This document shows positions 1-15,580 of a DNA stretch of 64,000 bases, one piece after another. The position numbers were made by a program, and so were the translations under genes. The notes under the pieces were generated by a model, which was given only the letters and a program-made list of their open reading frames with translations, made no database searches and was not told the DNA's origin. The stretch is taken from NCBI RefSeq assembly GCF_037975245.1, contig NC_092575.1, positions 20,907,841-20,971,840 on the forward strand, in the 5' to 3' direction. This stretch comes from Apostichopus japonicus. Taxonomy: Eukaryota; Echinodermata; Holothuroidea; Aspidochirotida; Stichopodidae. Each line of letters starts with the position of its first letter. The first letter of the stretch is position 1.

Positions 1-3000
1 TCAATATGTTCTTCGTTTGAACCATATCTCTTCACCGTCTTCAGTTCCAGCATTAAAAATATTCTTTCTAAGAACTACACATTTTTATGAAGAACGTTGT
101 TATGGCCCAGCAGCTCTTTAAACCATGGTAAAATTGTTTCTGCGAAATTTTGAGAAGTTCGTCAAAAAGTAAATGGAAATTTAAAACCATGATGATAAAT
201 GGGCTACCGCTTTCGGCGTTACATTTAATGAACAGTTATCGGGTTTTGCAAACGGTTTGACACCACATATTAGGATTGCCTGTAAACATTATTCGAGGAT
301 GGTAAAGTTGACGTTTCTGTATATTTTTCTCCATAACTTAACACCAAAGGTAGAAAATAAAAATTGTCCTACCGTCTGATTTTGTAAGCGTAAAGGAACG
401 ATGAACTGTTTTGTCGTTTGTGTTTCAAAACTTTCGCGTTTAACCTGACTGTCCTATATTGACCAGAGAAGTTCATATGTTACTCTGTAAAGTGTGTACG
501 GCACCCGAGAATCAACCCGGTATAATGGTGTAGGAACCTTCTATACTTTTACTCATATGCATGAATGCACACTTTAATTTTGCTACGAAAAACTGATAAT
601 GTCAATTATTTGTATCTACTGTATATTCAATCTAAGAAAGAATCGAAGTTATGCTTATGGCAAGCCGTTTTCCCTTTTACTTGCTATATCATTAAATCCT
701 TTATGATAGCATTAATCGTTTTTAGTGATATCATGAAAAGGAATCTCAAATATGATTCAACCAATTAATGTTATCTTTAAATAAACCAGTATAGTGATAT
801 CATCATTTACATTCATGATATCATGAAATGATTTAACAATATCAAGAAATCATTGAATGAAATAAAAATAAAATAATGTTTTGGCGCCTACTTTACAGTC
901 TAAATATGCCTTAAAATGCACCAGTTGACGTCTAATCTTGCGATTGTTACCTTAGGGATCTCCTCCCTTAATGGCATGATTTCCATAACTTTATCCCCCC
1001 ATGAACCCCCTGTGGATGTCAGAGTTGTCCACGAACCCCCAACTTTTCGAGACATGATCTGAGTCATTATTAAACTATAATACGCATAACAGTGCTTCGT
1101 AAAAGATCAAGTATCACATGCATGGTACGGTACTACTATGGCATCATATATGCGTATATGGAACGCGAATAGAGTTTGTCGATAGGCACGACGTTTGTAT
1201 ACGTTACTAAATTATATGACATATCAGATGTTAGCTTAACACAAATTACTCTAGTTTTTATTCAGAAACGTCTCACGAACCCCTTGGGATGGACTCACGC
1301 ACCATCTGGGGGTTCATGCACCCCAGTTAGGGAACCTATGCTTTATGGGATTCTGTTTCAGTGTACTTAGGGCCACCTACCTCCTTTATAAATTCCTGGA
1401 TCCCCTCTGTCCGTTCCAAAGAGGTTCATATATAATCCTACTTCTTTGAAATTATTTGTATACGAGGGATGGGTGGGGGGGGGGGGGGGTGGAGGAAAGA
1501 GGGTTACCAAAAGATGAGTAAAATCGTTAGATAATATTTTTGTATAAATCGGTTTGTTTAGACCACAATAATGGTTGCGTGGACTACCCCTTAGGTAATA
1601 ACTATACGCACCCTCTCCCTTCCATTTCCTGACCCCCTCTGTATAGTGCTTAGTATGTAGCCTAAACATTTAGTCAAATTATCAACTTATGAACATTTCC
1701 AATTTGCTATTATACTATATATTGTTTATGTGTGCTATGGGAATATGTCTGGACAAACACAATTATAACAGAATCAATGATAACACATATTCAAAATAAA
1801 TCACGTGAAACATCGGACAGGAAACGTTCTTACTTTGACTAATTGCTATAAAGTCTCTCGTAAAGTGATATAATCAAACCTTGTCCAACCAAATGCATTA
1901 ATGCCTCTTTGAAAATGATCAATACGGTGATTTCAGAGGGAATTCCGTTTTTCTTCCATAACGAGTGATAGATAATGGGTTGATAATGTATATTGTGGAT
2001 ATATTAAGCTCTTTTTAAAGAGCTATACATTATTCTTTCTTGAAGGTTGGTATTACAAGTGCCATAAATCACACCTCCCCATCCCCTCCCCAAAAAAGAT
2101 ATAAAACAAATAAGAATATAACTCGTATGGACTACAGAATATAGTCAAATTAAATGTACATAACCAACTTCGTTTACCTTTCTCTTATACAGGTTCCATC
2201 ATATCTTTAGCATACTTGTCGTTTAGTTTAATTCGCCGTTACGCGCAACACGCAATAAAAATTGTTTGAATACAGACACACACAATAAAATTCGCTGCTC
2301 TACAAAAAGGTAAATGATAAACAATGAGAGAAAATGGAGACAATAGAAAACAACTTATTTCATACGTGACCATTATTAAAACTCGATGGAGATTAGCTAA
2401 TTAGTACGGAAGCCTTGGTGCACTAAGAATTGATTGCTATACTAAAGATGATCAGTCCTTCTATATATACATGCTAGTTGGAATAGGCTAAAGTCACAGT
2501 GGCGTATGGTCATGCAGGAATTCTTAAAGCATGAGGTCACAGGAGGGGAGGAAAACATCAGCTAGGCGGGGGGGGGGGGGATATCGGAGAATACATTCAA
2601 AATATTGATTACGTCATCGGTATGAGCATGTCGTCTTGCAGTCTTTTATATGACGTATAATATGAACCCAATGATATACCTATATCAATTAGCACAGTGG
2701 TATAATGGACATGCAGGATTTTTTCAGTAGGTGTCACAGCGAGGGTAAGAACATCAGTTAGGGGGTGGGGTGGTGGAGGGGGGCACCGACCATTCATCAT
2801 ACTGGTTTTTACGAATTCATCAGTATGAGGTGGACCGGTTGACAGTCATTACTTCATACAATATTTTGATATAGGCCTAAGACGAAACCCTTTGATAATT
2901 CACCAACAGGAACAAGTCGTCTGCCAGGTACTATAAGAGGATGACGTTGCCTAGGATAATTCCATCCTGAAGAAGTAGTCAAGCGGGGTTCTTTCTTTAG

Positions 3001-3650
3001 TTCTGTTATACATAGTATAGATGATTTAAAGGTATGCTGTATTGGCCCCAAATATGCTAGATATTCAAATATGGTCACCTTTGGTCAAATCTTAAACTGT
3101 TTTTTATTAAAACCTTTGATGAAAGTTTCCTCACTGGGTCATGCAGTCATCTTGTGTGTTCCTTAAGAATGTATGAGGACAATTTGGAGAGTATAAAGAC
3201 CTCCAGGAAAGTACTTTAATAAAAACTTCTAGCAAATAAAGCATGCTTTAATTTGGGGTCTATACTGACTACCTTTAACCATGATCATGTGTATAGTATA
3301 TACTGTAACTATCTCTTTCTATTTCGAGAGGACTCGTTATATCTCACTTTGAAGTAACACCGTCCCGTCATGCTCACACTGTGACACGGTCACAATGTAT
3401 GGAGACTATATAGTTAGGTGTGGATCAAGTTGTGTTGTGTTGTTTTGTCTTCGTGCATGGCCTGGCTTTATCGTGTGGGACTTTTCTGATAAGGCAAAAG
3501 GTATGATTGGTTCAGTTTGTGGATCAATGTAGTAGGTGGAATAGTTTGTAAATGTACTTTTAAAGAAAAATCACCCATCATATATGGAGTATACACTCAC
3601 CTCATACACTCACCCATAGTGTTTACACTCACCCATATAAACATCATATA
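1..3650. other. Gene-poor stretch with degenerate repeats
   Basis: I see no supported gene here apart from one weak exon candidate near 2.85-3.0 kb. Positions 727-860 hold several copies of a short palindromic motif (ATGATATCAT-like) typical of degraded invertebrate repeats. Poly-G tracts lie near 1475-1489 and 2568-2580. Positions about 2490-2635 and 2690-2830 are two diverged copies of the same sequence. Confidence 0.6.
2854..3002 (-). other. Weak candidate exon, unknown product
   Basis: On the minus strand an AG acceptor (ending in TATAACAG just above position 3002) is followed by an open frame of about 49 codons ending at a TGA at 2854. Residues include SSGWNYPRQRHPL and VPGRRLVPVGELSKG, which look less random than most frames nearby. 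No domain is recognised and no partner exon was found. It may equally be a chance frame or part of an old repeat. Confidence 0.2.
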
Positions 3651-3889
3651 GGAGTGTTAGCTCAGTGGTTAACGCCGGTGCCATTCAATCATAAGGTCCC
3701 GAGTTCGAGTCACTCCAAGATTAATGTATGTCGTCCAGTTACAGAGTTGTTGACAATTGACAATTCATAATCATGGACGTTAAAATATGAATCTAAGAGA
3801 CTGACTTCGGTCAGCTTGCGGCTTTAATAAGCCAATGAGGCTTCTTCGCGAGTTCCTGCTTGCAGGAGCTAGATCTAAAGTACATACAC
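3651..3889 (+). repeat. tRNA-derived SINE (family A), near full length
   Basis: The first about 66 bases resemble a tRNA. The 5' GGAGTG can pair with the later CACTCC, an A-box-like TTAGCTCAGTGG is present, and a B-box-like GAGTTCGAGTC follows. The body then carries three consecutive potential hairpins: CTGAC-TTCG-GTCAG, a GGCTT/AAGCC stem, and a stem around TTCCTGCTTGCAGGA. It ends in a TACATAC-type tail. Related copies lie at 31,275-31,519 (minus), 44,613-44,666 (minus, head only), 45,462-45,655, 59,386-59,474 and 60,259-60,368 (minus). This is the most complete plus-strand copy and serves as the reference. Confidence 0.85.
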
Positions 3890-3990
3890 CCAAGATAGAA
3901 CCTGGGCACGAAACCAACACATCTTATAGCTGATCATCTCTCACACGCAGTCCTCTTGCATCGAGTCTGTGACTCTGGGATCATAGGCAA
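3890..3990 (+). repeat. Dispersed repeat copy, inverted partner at 8.05-8.18 kb
   Basis: Directly after the SINE lies a segment with GAACCTGGGCACGAAACCAA, a CTTGCATCGAGTCTGTGACT-type block and GGATCAT. The reverse complement of 8,050-8,180 shows the same blocks in the same order. The two copies are diverged and in opposite orientation. The element type is unknown. Confidence 0.65.
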
Positions 3991-6104
3991 ATCTGTAACA
4001 CGAATCCCTTATATTGAAAGGAAATCTATACCGTATAACAGATGATCTTAAGTTTGTACATGTTTGAAATATTCTGTCCTGGATTAACCAAAGTCTGTTG
4101 TAGAGTTTGTATAAGCCTCTTGCTGTTTTCTCAATCGATATAGCTTTTATCAGTGCAGGAATAGATTAGAAAGTATGAAAGAGAGGTTTTTATTTATCAA
4201 AGGTGATGTATATCCACTTCTGAATAATCCTTAAAATAAGCTCCTTTGGACAAGAAGCCTCTTAGCAGGTTTTATTGGCTTCGGTCGGCAAAGTTGGAAA
4301 AAACTTGCCTACGACAGGTATCATATTTAAACCACAGACTAAAAATACAAGGAAATTTATATTTAAAAAAAAAAGGACTTTTATTTCACGGTTTCAAATA
4401 AAAAGTTTGCCTAGTGAATTAATGAGTTCTTTTGATGTGAGATTCAGTAGTATAGAACAGCATCAAAAACTCTAAAAGGCTTCTTTCAATATTTTCTTCT
4501 TTATAAACCATAAATAAACCCTTTTACCTTTCTTTGTTTTTCCTTCTAATATTTCCTAATTCCAAATGTACATTTAAATTTTGGGATCATAGTGATAATT
4601 CATTTGGATTAAAATATCAATATTATTCAGTGTTTTCATGTAGACACCCCCCCCCCACCATCCATTTGTTGTAGCCTTTACTTTGTTTTAAACATTTCAC
4701 AGCTGACTGGGTATCATAAATAACTAAAAAGATGGCCCTTAGTTAATTAGTCCTAAAACAAATACGGTAGTGAACTGAAAACACAACTATACCTATATTT
4801 GATCACTAGTCAAGACAGAATTTCAAACCCCATACATTGCAGGTTTTAATTTAATGTGCCGTATAATGATGCCCAGTTTCTTTTTTGTCTATGTGAGGGA
4901 ATGGCATGCAGCTTTCCTTTGTTTCAAGGGACAATAAAGCCTATCAGCAGCCATCTTTCACATATGATATTGATTAATTTAACCAATGATGCTTGTAGAG
5001 AACATGTATACTTGAACAACGAGAAACGACAGTGTTTTGAAAAATATAAATGCATGAAACTGGAGAAACAAAAACACCCTTTCCCCCACCCAGAAAAGAC
5101 ATCTATAGGTATAATATGGAAATTTCATGTTTCATATCCGTGTTACGGTGAAGACTTGAATATAAACCTAAACATTTAATCAGAGAGCCTCTTCTGTTTG
5201 AAATTCTAATTTTTTTCCCCCTTGCCATTTGAATAACTCAGTTTTATTGTTACCTTCGTTTAGTTTATATAAGTATAGTGTTATTTTTCTCATGTTAATC
5301 AAACGCTGTCGTATATCTTTAACCTTACCGTACACCTAATACTAGCATAATGATTGCCTTCAGTAACAATATCCGTTTTTATTTCATCGCTATTTGAAAA
5401 TATTAAAAGGGAACAAGCAAAAGGGGGGAAACGGCCAAGATGTCACATTCTTCTTGTACTTTGACATCAAACTGACATTGACAAAATAACCGCCCTCCGG
5501 GATTTCAAGATACCTCGCATGCAAAAGGCACAATATTATTTCATATGTTTGCAGGAGGGATTTTACGTCACAACCATCGCTAACAAAAACGATTAATAAA
5601 AAAATGAAAGTTGGTAAAGACTGATGGTAGTAAGTTTGGTTTTCAATGAAAACTGACATCAGTTTGATTTGACTTGAAACTTCTATTTGGATCTCTATGG
5701 ATAATCCTCATCACTAACACCGTTACACAAAGTTTCATGCAATACAGAAATTTGGAGTCCATCAAATTTAATGCTTTATAATAATTTTTCCCTTTACACC
5801 TTTCTTTTTACACATCATGTCCATCTAAAAGCACATGTGCCCCCCCCCCCTCTTTTGTCTCGTTACCCTTTTCCACTTCTCAGTCGTGATTGGTAATGTT
5901 TTGTTACACCCCCCCCCCCCCGTCTCCGCACAATTTACCTCCTGTAAACGGCCCTTACATTCCCTGCAACCCTGTCATCCCATACAACCCTTTAATCTAA
6001 TTGCACAGCATTGTTAGTTCCTAGTTGACTCTATTCATTGTTTGATGCAACATTTAAATCGTCTGTCCATCTACATGTATATTGTAGTTGTGTCCTGTGG
6101 GCTT
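3991..6104. other. No supported gene
   Basis: This stretch is AT-rich with scattered short homopolymers, for example poly-C at 4648-4657, 5840-5850 and 5911-5922. An open frame of 107 codons at 4856-5179 has no recognisable domain and no splice context that I trust. The pyrimidine-rich part from 5835 resembles the segment before the repeat terminus at 46.6 kb. Confidence 0.5.

Positions 6105-7122
<1,018 letters not shown>

Positions 7123-7170
<48 letters not shown>
7123..7170. repeat. (TA)n microsatellite
   Basis: About 48 bases of uninterrupted TA dinucleotide, directly 5' of a LINE-like fragment. Confidence 0.95.
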
Positions 7171-7172
<2 letters not shown>

Positions 7173-7375
7173 CCTATGGTGCTCCTTTATACGGTCCATT
7201 AGACAAGCTGAAGTGTAAAATCATCGAACGCCAAATTGTCAGAGCTCCGAACAATATCAAAACACGTGAAAGAAATCCCCACGTGACCTTTCTTACTTTT
7301 CACTCGTTTTAAAATGTTGAGAAAGCGCAGCATGACATACGTATGTCCCTTAAGTTGTTATCACTAAGTAATGTT
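7171..7375 (+). pseudogene. Possible LINE reverse transcriptase remnant
   Basis: The translation starts with TYGAPLYGPLDKLKCKIIER, followed by RQIVRAPNNIKTRERNPHVT. This resembles the region after the polymerase core of L2/CR1-type non-LTR retrotransposons (a pattern like lqr...R.ifn.k.r...hvTp.l). A stop interrupts the frame after about 45 codons, with weak similarity resuming beyond it. It is a degraded, 5'-truncated fragment if the reading is right. Confidence 0.4.
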
Positions 7376-8049
7376 GTTTTTTTGCTGTCCGTCTTCTGTT
7401 AGACCCTCTCAATGAGACCATTGTGAATAGGGACTCTATGTTTTTTTATATTTTTTTTATAACTATTCCTTCTATAAGAATGGTAAGCGATTTTATTTAC
7501 CTTCTTTTTCTTTCTGTTTGTTTAGGAAAGTAAGATCTACACAGTTTTTCGAACCGACTTCATGACTAGAATAGCATAAATTAATCATCCCCTATACCCC
7601 ACCGCACCCTATCACATAATCACTTACCCCCTTTCCATTTATGTAATCATTCCCTCTGTCATATTACGTAATCGATTTCCTATTCACATTCTATTCTAGT
7701 GCAACGTTCCATCCGAACAATATTGACCATTTTCTTGTATAGTGCAAAATATGGCAAAGTGTAGTCGAGTTTCATCCTTGGCAGTTAGTGACAGGAAATA
7801 AGTTCAACCCGGAGCCTCGTGCCAGTTAATTAGAATTGGTTTATCTGTACCAAAATGAATTGCATTGCAGTACTTGTTATAATTGTATATACTCCAAGGC
7901 ACTCTTGAGCTTATCTCTATAATTGACTGAATCTATAGTTCGGTACATACACTGACCTATGTTTGAACTGGCTATTTCTACGTTCAAAAAAGGAAGATGT
8001 TGGGAATTAGAACTTGCTCAATGTGTAGTATCTGTTCCCTTTCGAGGGG
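7376..8049. other. No supported gene
   Basis: AT-rich sequence with no coding or repeat signature that I can support. Confidence 0.6.
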
Positions 8050-8180
8050 AATGGTGATGCACACCCGACGATGATCACACAGTCACAGTCTCGATGCAAG
8101 GGGACTGTGGTTGTGAGCGGATCAGTCGCTGGATAGGCCTAGTTTGGTTTTCGTGCCCAGGTTCTTTCCTGGGTGACTTT
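8050..8180 (-). repeat. Dispersed repeat copy, inverted relative to 3.89-3.99 kb
   Basis: Read on the minus strand this shows CACCCAGGAAAGAACCTGGG, a GCACGAAAACCAA block and CTTGCATCGAGACTGTGACT, as in 3,890-3,990. It lacks the SINE that precedes the other copy, so the repeat is probably independent of that SINE. Confidence 0.6.
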
Positions 8181-9449
8181 TCTTAAAAAGGTTTTAGAAT
8201 TTTCTCAAATTCATATACGCAGAAATGTTCAAGATATGTTCACCGGTTGTAGAGTGATCCACATGCGTACAGTATACACTGTATGGAGTATCGTAAATGA
8301 CTTTGTGTACATTTTGGATTGTGTAGACCGAGCACTCATTGAGTATACATCAGGTACCCGCTATAGAAAATAAATGCGAGTTTGGACATACTACATATCT
8401 ACCTGTACTCATACCTAACGGGAATAATATACTTGTACTAATACTCATGCAGGTGTTGTATACTCATGGTGTTATATAAGCCTGGTTTGGAGTACCGAAT
8501 GTCCTCGAAAGATTTATCAAACTCGGAAAGCTGCTTTAACGGACTTTCTCGCTGTCATTTATCAGCATGTATAACTGCCGGGAAAGATCAATATAACATT
8601 AATACATAAATGCATCACATGTTTCTATATATTTTGTCATTGAATTCATGAGGGAAAACAAACGCGCATGCTGTGCCCCTTGAATAATGCGTTTGTATTT
8701 CACATTTATCGCCGTATTACCTATTGGTCGGGGCCCTAGCTAATCTTGTTACTCCTGCATTATTAACTCACCTCTCGGTTTGTACCTCGATCCATGTAGT
8801 TTATACAGTACTTTTTAATTTCCTTTTCAAATGATATTTGAAAACCCCTCAAATTTTTCCCTCCGAATCATGGAAACCATGGTTACAAGCCGTCAAGTAT
8901 ACATAATCCGTCTAGTTTTTATTGGGCCTTTATTTGTATGTATTTCGGTAGATTTGGTCGATCAGCCTTCGCATGTATATAGTAAAGCATCGCAGTTCAA
9001 TTTGAACTGTGCATGATAATTCAGCTATAAGTATAATAGCCGTCATTGTCATTCAACGGGTTGTTTTATCTTATACGAGTATACTAGTACGAATTCTATT
9101 TAGGCTTTCATCTTTCGTATGCCTAAATATGATATTAAATGTAACTATACGTGATACCTTCAACAAGTGTGAATCAACACAAATCTTGCCTAGTCTTGTT
9201 ATTCACGATGTGTCTTCATTTCTCTGCAAAGTATAGAGGCATACTTTAATACCTCGGATAATCTTCATTTATATTAAGGAGATGAACTCTATTGATCCAC
9301 ACAGGGATCGAAAGATCTAAAATTCCAACAATATGACGTCGTCTTTAGATCGATTAATTCAAACAACTGATCAATCACAATCGAAACAACACTCTCTCTC
9401 TCTATATATATATATTTGAATATGTTATCATTTGGAAAAAATAGAATAG
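8181..9449. other. No supported gene
   Basis: Short open frames only, none with recognisable domains or trustworthy splice sites. A (CT)n(TA)n tract lies at about 9,390-9,414. Confidence 0.5.
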
Positions 9450-9700
9450 TGAAAAAAAGAACTTCCAGCCTCCACCGGGATTCGAACCCGGGCCTCTCTC
9501 TATATATGCTGACACCCTATATCCAACCAGGCTATGAACGCTGATTGAAATTCCAGAGGTTCGAAACCAGCAGAGAAGGTCGTAATACCACTGTAGGCGT
9601 CTGTCACCTGTATCGAACAATACTAGTTCTGTTTTTGGTGACATATTTTGCCTTACTCTAGAGATCAAACAAGATGCTAACCAACTCGAAATCAACTGTG
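9450..9700 (-). repeat. Copy of the 372-bp tRNA-like repeat (family B)
   Basis: On the minus strand this matches the repeat unit arrayed at 32.2-33.15 kb. Both share the segment reading ISSWLASCLISRVRQNM in one frame, the run-up to CAATCAGCG, a tRNA-like block, and GGAAG after it. The shared open frame is a by-product of repeat conservation, not a gene. Confidence 0.85.
9468..9541 (-). other. tRNA-like block (degenerate)
   Basis: This 74-base block has a perfect B box and T arm (CCGGG-TTCGAAT-CCCGG) and an acceptor-like pairing of GCGTTCA with TGGAGGC that has mismatches. Its anticodon region reads as AGAG and TATA repeats and cannot form the stem seen in the 32-kb copies. It is best read as a tRNA-derived SINE head, not a working tRNA gene. 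Confidence 0.6.
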
Positions 9701-10268
9701 AATCGAAACATGCTTAAAATGCAGCGGTTTATGTTAATTTTTCTTTTCCTATTCTTGTTCTGTTGCTCTTTTCCCTTTTCTTGGTAATTTTCTATGTTTG
9801 CTCTTCCGTGCTATCATCCTGCCTAACTGGCTGCCAGGAGTAACTTTTATTAAAATCCAGAAATATTCTTATATCGACTATATATTATTGCATGCATGGG
9901 ACTCGTATTTTAACCAATAGATATACATACCATAGATACCAAAAGGCTTTAATTTTTTTTTACATTTTCTAAACTGCATTTTTTTTTTGGTCTTAAAGCG
10001 AGTGTCCCATTTCTTGAAGCCATTTATACAAGTAGAATGGTAACCCTTTTGCCTAGTATAAAAGGTGCTATATGTATATACACGTCATACCGTCATACTC
10101 ATTCTGACTAATCGATCTTGTAACACGCATTGATAGCTATTGTACATTAGTGCGGGGCATTCATGCAATTCTTTGCATTAAGTTTTGGGCCTAATATGAG
10201 GTGTAAATCTGTCACTGATAACACGATTTAATACGAACTTATACTAGAGGAGGTATATACAGTGGATA

Positions 10269-10740
10269 ATACCCAGAATAAAAATGTCTTCTTTTTCTGT
10301 CAATAACTCTTGAGTCATCACCATAGGAACGCACAATATTGGTCCACAAACGCATGCACGTTGCGTCTATGATGCGTTAATGGAAGCAATTGGACACAAA
10401 TCAAACGTATGATATATGACTGAATGTCGTCGGTCACACAGAATGAATGTCTCTCTCTTTATTTTCAACGGCTATGTATCACCATAGTAACACACAGTAG
10501 TCACTTTGGCTCATAAGATATATGATACATCTAGTACACGTTAACGAAAGCAATGAATATCGTACGGTGAGAGATAACGTGATCAGTAAAATACCCAGAA
10601 TAACTCCTCTTTTCTTCTTGGGGCTTTTGTTTGTAACCCCTCGAGGCTTCACCATAGTAACGCGCACGGTATCGGACCACGTGACTCATAAACGCACGAT
10701 GCGTCTCATAACAAGTTTAATGGATACAATGGATATCGTC
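10269..10740. repeat. Three diverged tandem copies of a ~150-bp unit
   Basis: Two units begin with ACCCAGAATAA, and all three contain a TCACCATAG(T/G)AACG-like block. A GCGTCT or related segment and an AATGGA(A/T)(A/G)CAAT-like block follow. Copies lie at about 10,269-10,410, 10,430-10,560 and 10,590-10,740. An open frame of 154 codons at 10,522-10,986 runs through the last copy and is probably non-coding. Confidence 0.55.
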
Positions 10741-11999
10741 AAGGGTAACATGAATGTATGCACTTCTCTGTCCATTAACATTTTTTTTCTTCAACTTTTC
10801 TCACCTCTGGATTTTAAACTAAATCCATTCAACCCCTTCGACATACATAACCGTTTGAGATTTTACACTGCAACAAAAAAAAACGATAGTTATAAAATAA
10901 ACGAAAAAGCAAAAAAAGAGTATTTAGTCTTATCCGTCCACTTGGAAGTTATATATGGATTCGCTTGGTCAATGAACACAGACTAATGCTTTCTACTCAT
11001 TAATTTCACTGAGTATAATGAAAATAAAAAGTTTCGATTAATCTTACGAAATAAATGCATTTTTTTTCTATCCAGCTGCCTTGCTTGTTTTTTTTATTCA
11101 TTTATTTCATTCAACGAAATTTCTTGACGAATCGCATTTCTTTCAAAAGTAACAGATATGATTTATTTCATTCTCATCGGGCGCACGGACCGAAGAATAT
11201 TTAATCGAAATGTGTCATTAATGTCAATGAAAGTCTCTCTGAGATAAAAGGTGATGCCTTTAGAGCATAATACGAGGGATGCAGACAAGATGGACACTCC
11301 GAAAGGAATGACGGAAGGGGGGGGTGGGGGAGCTTGATTTAAAACAGACCTACCAACATTTCATTTTTAAAACAAAACTTTTAATGGATGCCAAACAAAT
11401 AGATATTTGTTGAAGATAAAAAAAAAACGAGATGGGGGGGGGGGGATTAAAATGAAGAATTGCAGTCGAATCAGTGATTTCAGGATAATAAAAAAAATCA
11501 CAATAATAACAATATACAGTTATGTGATACAGAGTATTCGAGGTTCTTTTAATTATTAATTCACATTGATCGGAGACGGCGACGAAATTTTCCGTTGGGA
11601 TTTGTGTTTTATACTAAAAAAAATCTTTTCTTGTTTCGATAAAATGTTTGACAAGTTGATCATTTCCAAAGTCAGAGCATATCAGTCGATATCAAATTTG
11701 AAAGGCACCCAAACGAATATATCGATAGCAATTTCAAAAAAAATGTTATGTGTATTAACGATGATAGAGGGATTTTTCTTATTCATTTATTTTTTATATT
11801 TACATAGAAGTAATTTTGAGATTTTCTTTTTCCATTTCGAGCTAATCATGACTATTTTATTCCCCAGATACCTACTCCCCGGTAGACAAAGACAGCAATG
11901 ACCCCGAATAAACATTCAAAGGTGATGTACTTTCAATTGCCCCCGAGATGACATACCCCAACCCAATTTCATTCTCTCATATACAAACATGTAATTTTT
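10741..11999. other. No supported gene
   Basis: AT-rich, with poly-G runs near 11,319-11,330 and 11,433-11,446. The open frame at 11,566-11,901 is Phe/Leu/Ile-rich and looks like chance AT-rich translation. Confidence 0.55.
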
Positions 12000-12092
12000 G
12001 TCCGTCCGTCCGTCCATCTGTCTATCCATCCATCCATCCATCCGTCAGTCAGTCAGTCCGTCCGTCCGTCAGCCCGTCCGTCCGTCAGTTGC
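12000..12092 (+). repeat. (TCCG/TCCA/TCAG)n tetranucleotide repeat
   Basis: A compound tetranucleotide repeat of GTCC, ATCC and GTCA steps directly precedes the 47-bp minisatellite. The PSVRPSV-type frame is low-complexity. Confidence 0.9.
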
Positions 12093-12655
12093 GTCTTACA
12101 CCGACAGACACGACATATACGGTAGCTAGAATCAGACTTGTCTTACACCGACAGACACGGCATATACGATAGCTAGAATCGACTGAGTCTTTCACCGACA
12201 GACACGACATATACAGTAGCTAAACTCGGACTTGTCTTACACCGACAGACACGACATATACGGTAGCTAGAATGAGACTTGTCTTACACCGACAGACACG
12301 GCATATACAGTAGCTAGACTCGGACTTGTCTTACACCGACAGACACGACATATACGGTAGCTAGAATGAGACTTGTCTTACACCGACAGACACGGCATAT
12401 ACACGGTAGCTAGACTCGGACTTGTCTTACAACAACAGACACGACATATACAGTAGCTAGAATCAGACTTGTCTTACACCGACAGACACGACATATACAG
12501 TAGCTAGAATCGGCTGCATACACCGACAGACACGGCATATACAGTAGCTAGAATCAGACTTGTCTTACACCGACAGACACGGCGTATACAGTAGCTATAG
12601 AATCGGACTTGTCTTACACCGACAGACACGGCATATACGGTAGCTAGAATCGGCT
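12093..12655 (+). repeat. 47-bp minisatellite, about 12 copies
   Basis: Each unit contains CTTGTCTTACACCGACAGAC, followed by ACG(A/G)CATATAC, (A/G)GTAGCTAGA and a short variable tail. I count 12 occurrences of the CAGACACG core, with a basic period of about 47 bases and small indels. A/G at fixed sites distinguishes subtypes that partly alternate. Confidence 0.92.

Positions 12656-15580
<2,925 letters not shown>

Noticed and set aside
10522-10986. 154-codon open frame
   Set aside because: It overlaps diverged tandem repeats and turns into AT-rich Lys/Asn sequence; no domain and no splice context.
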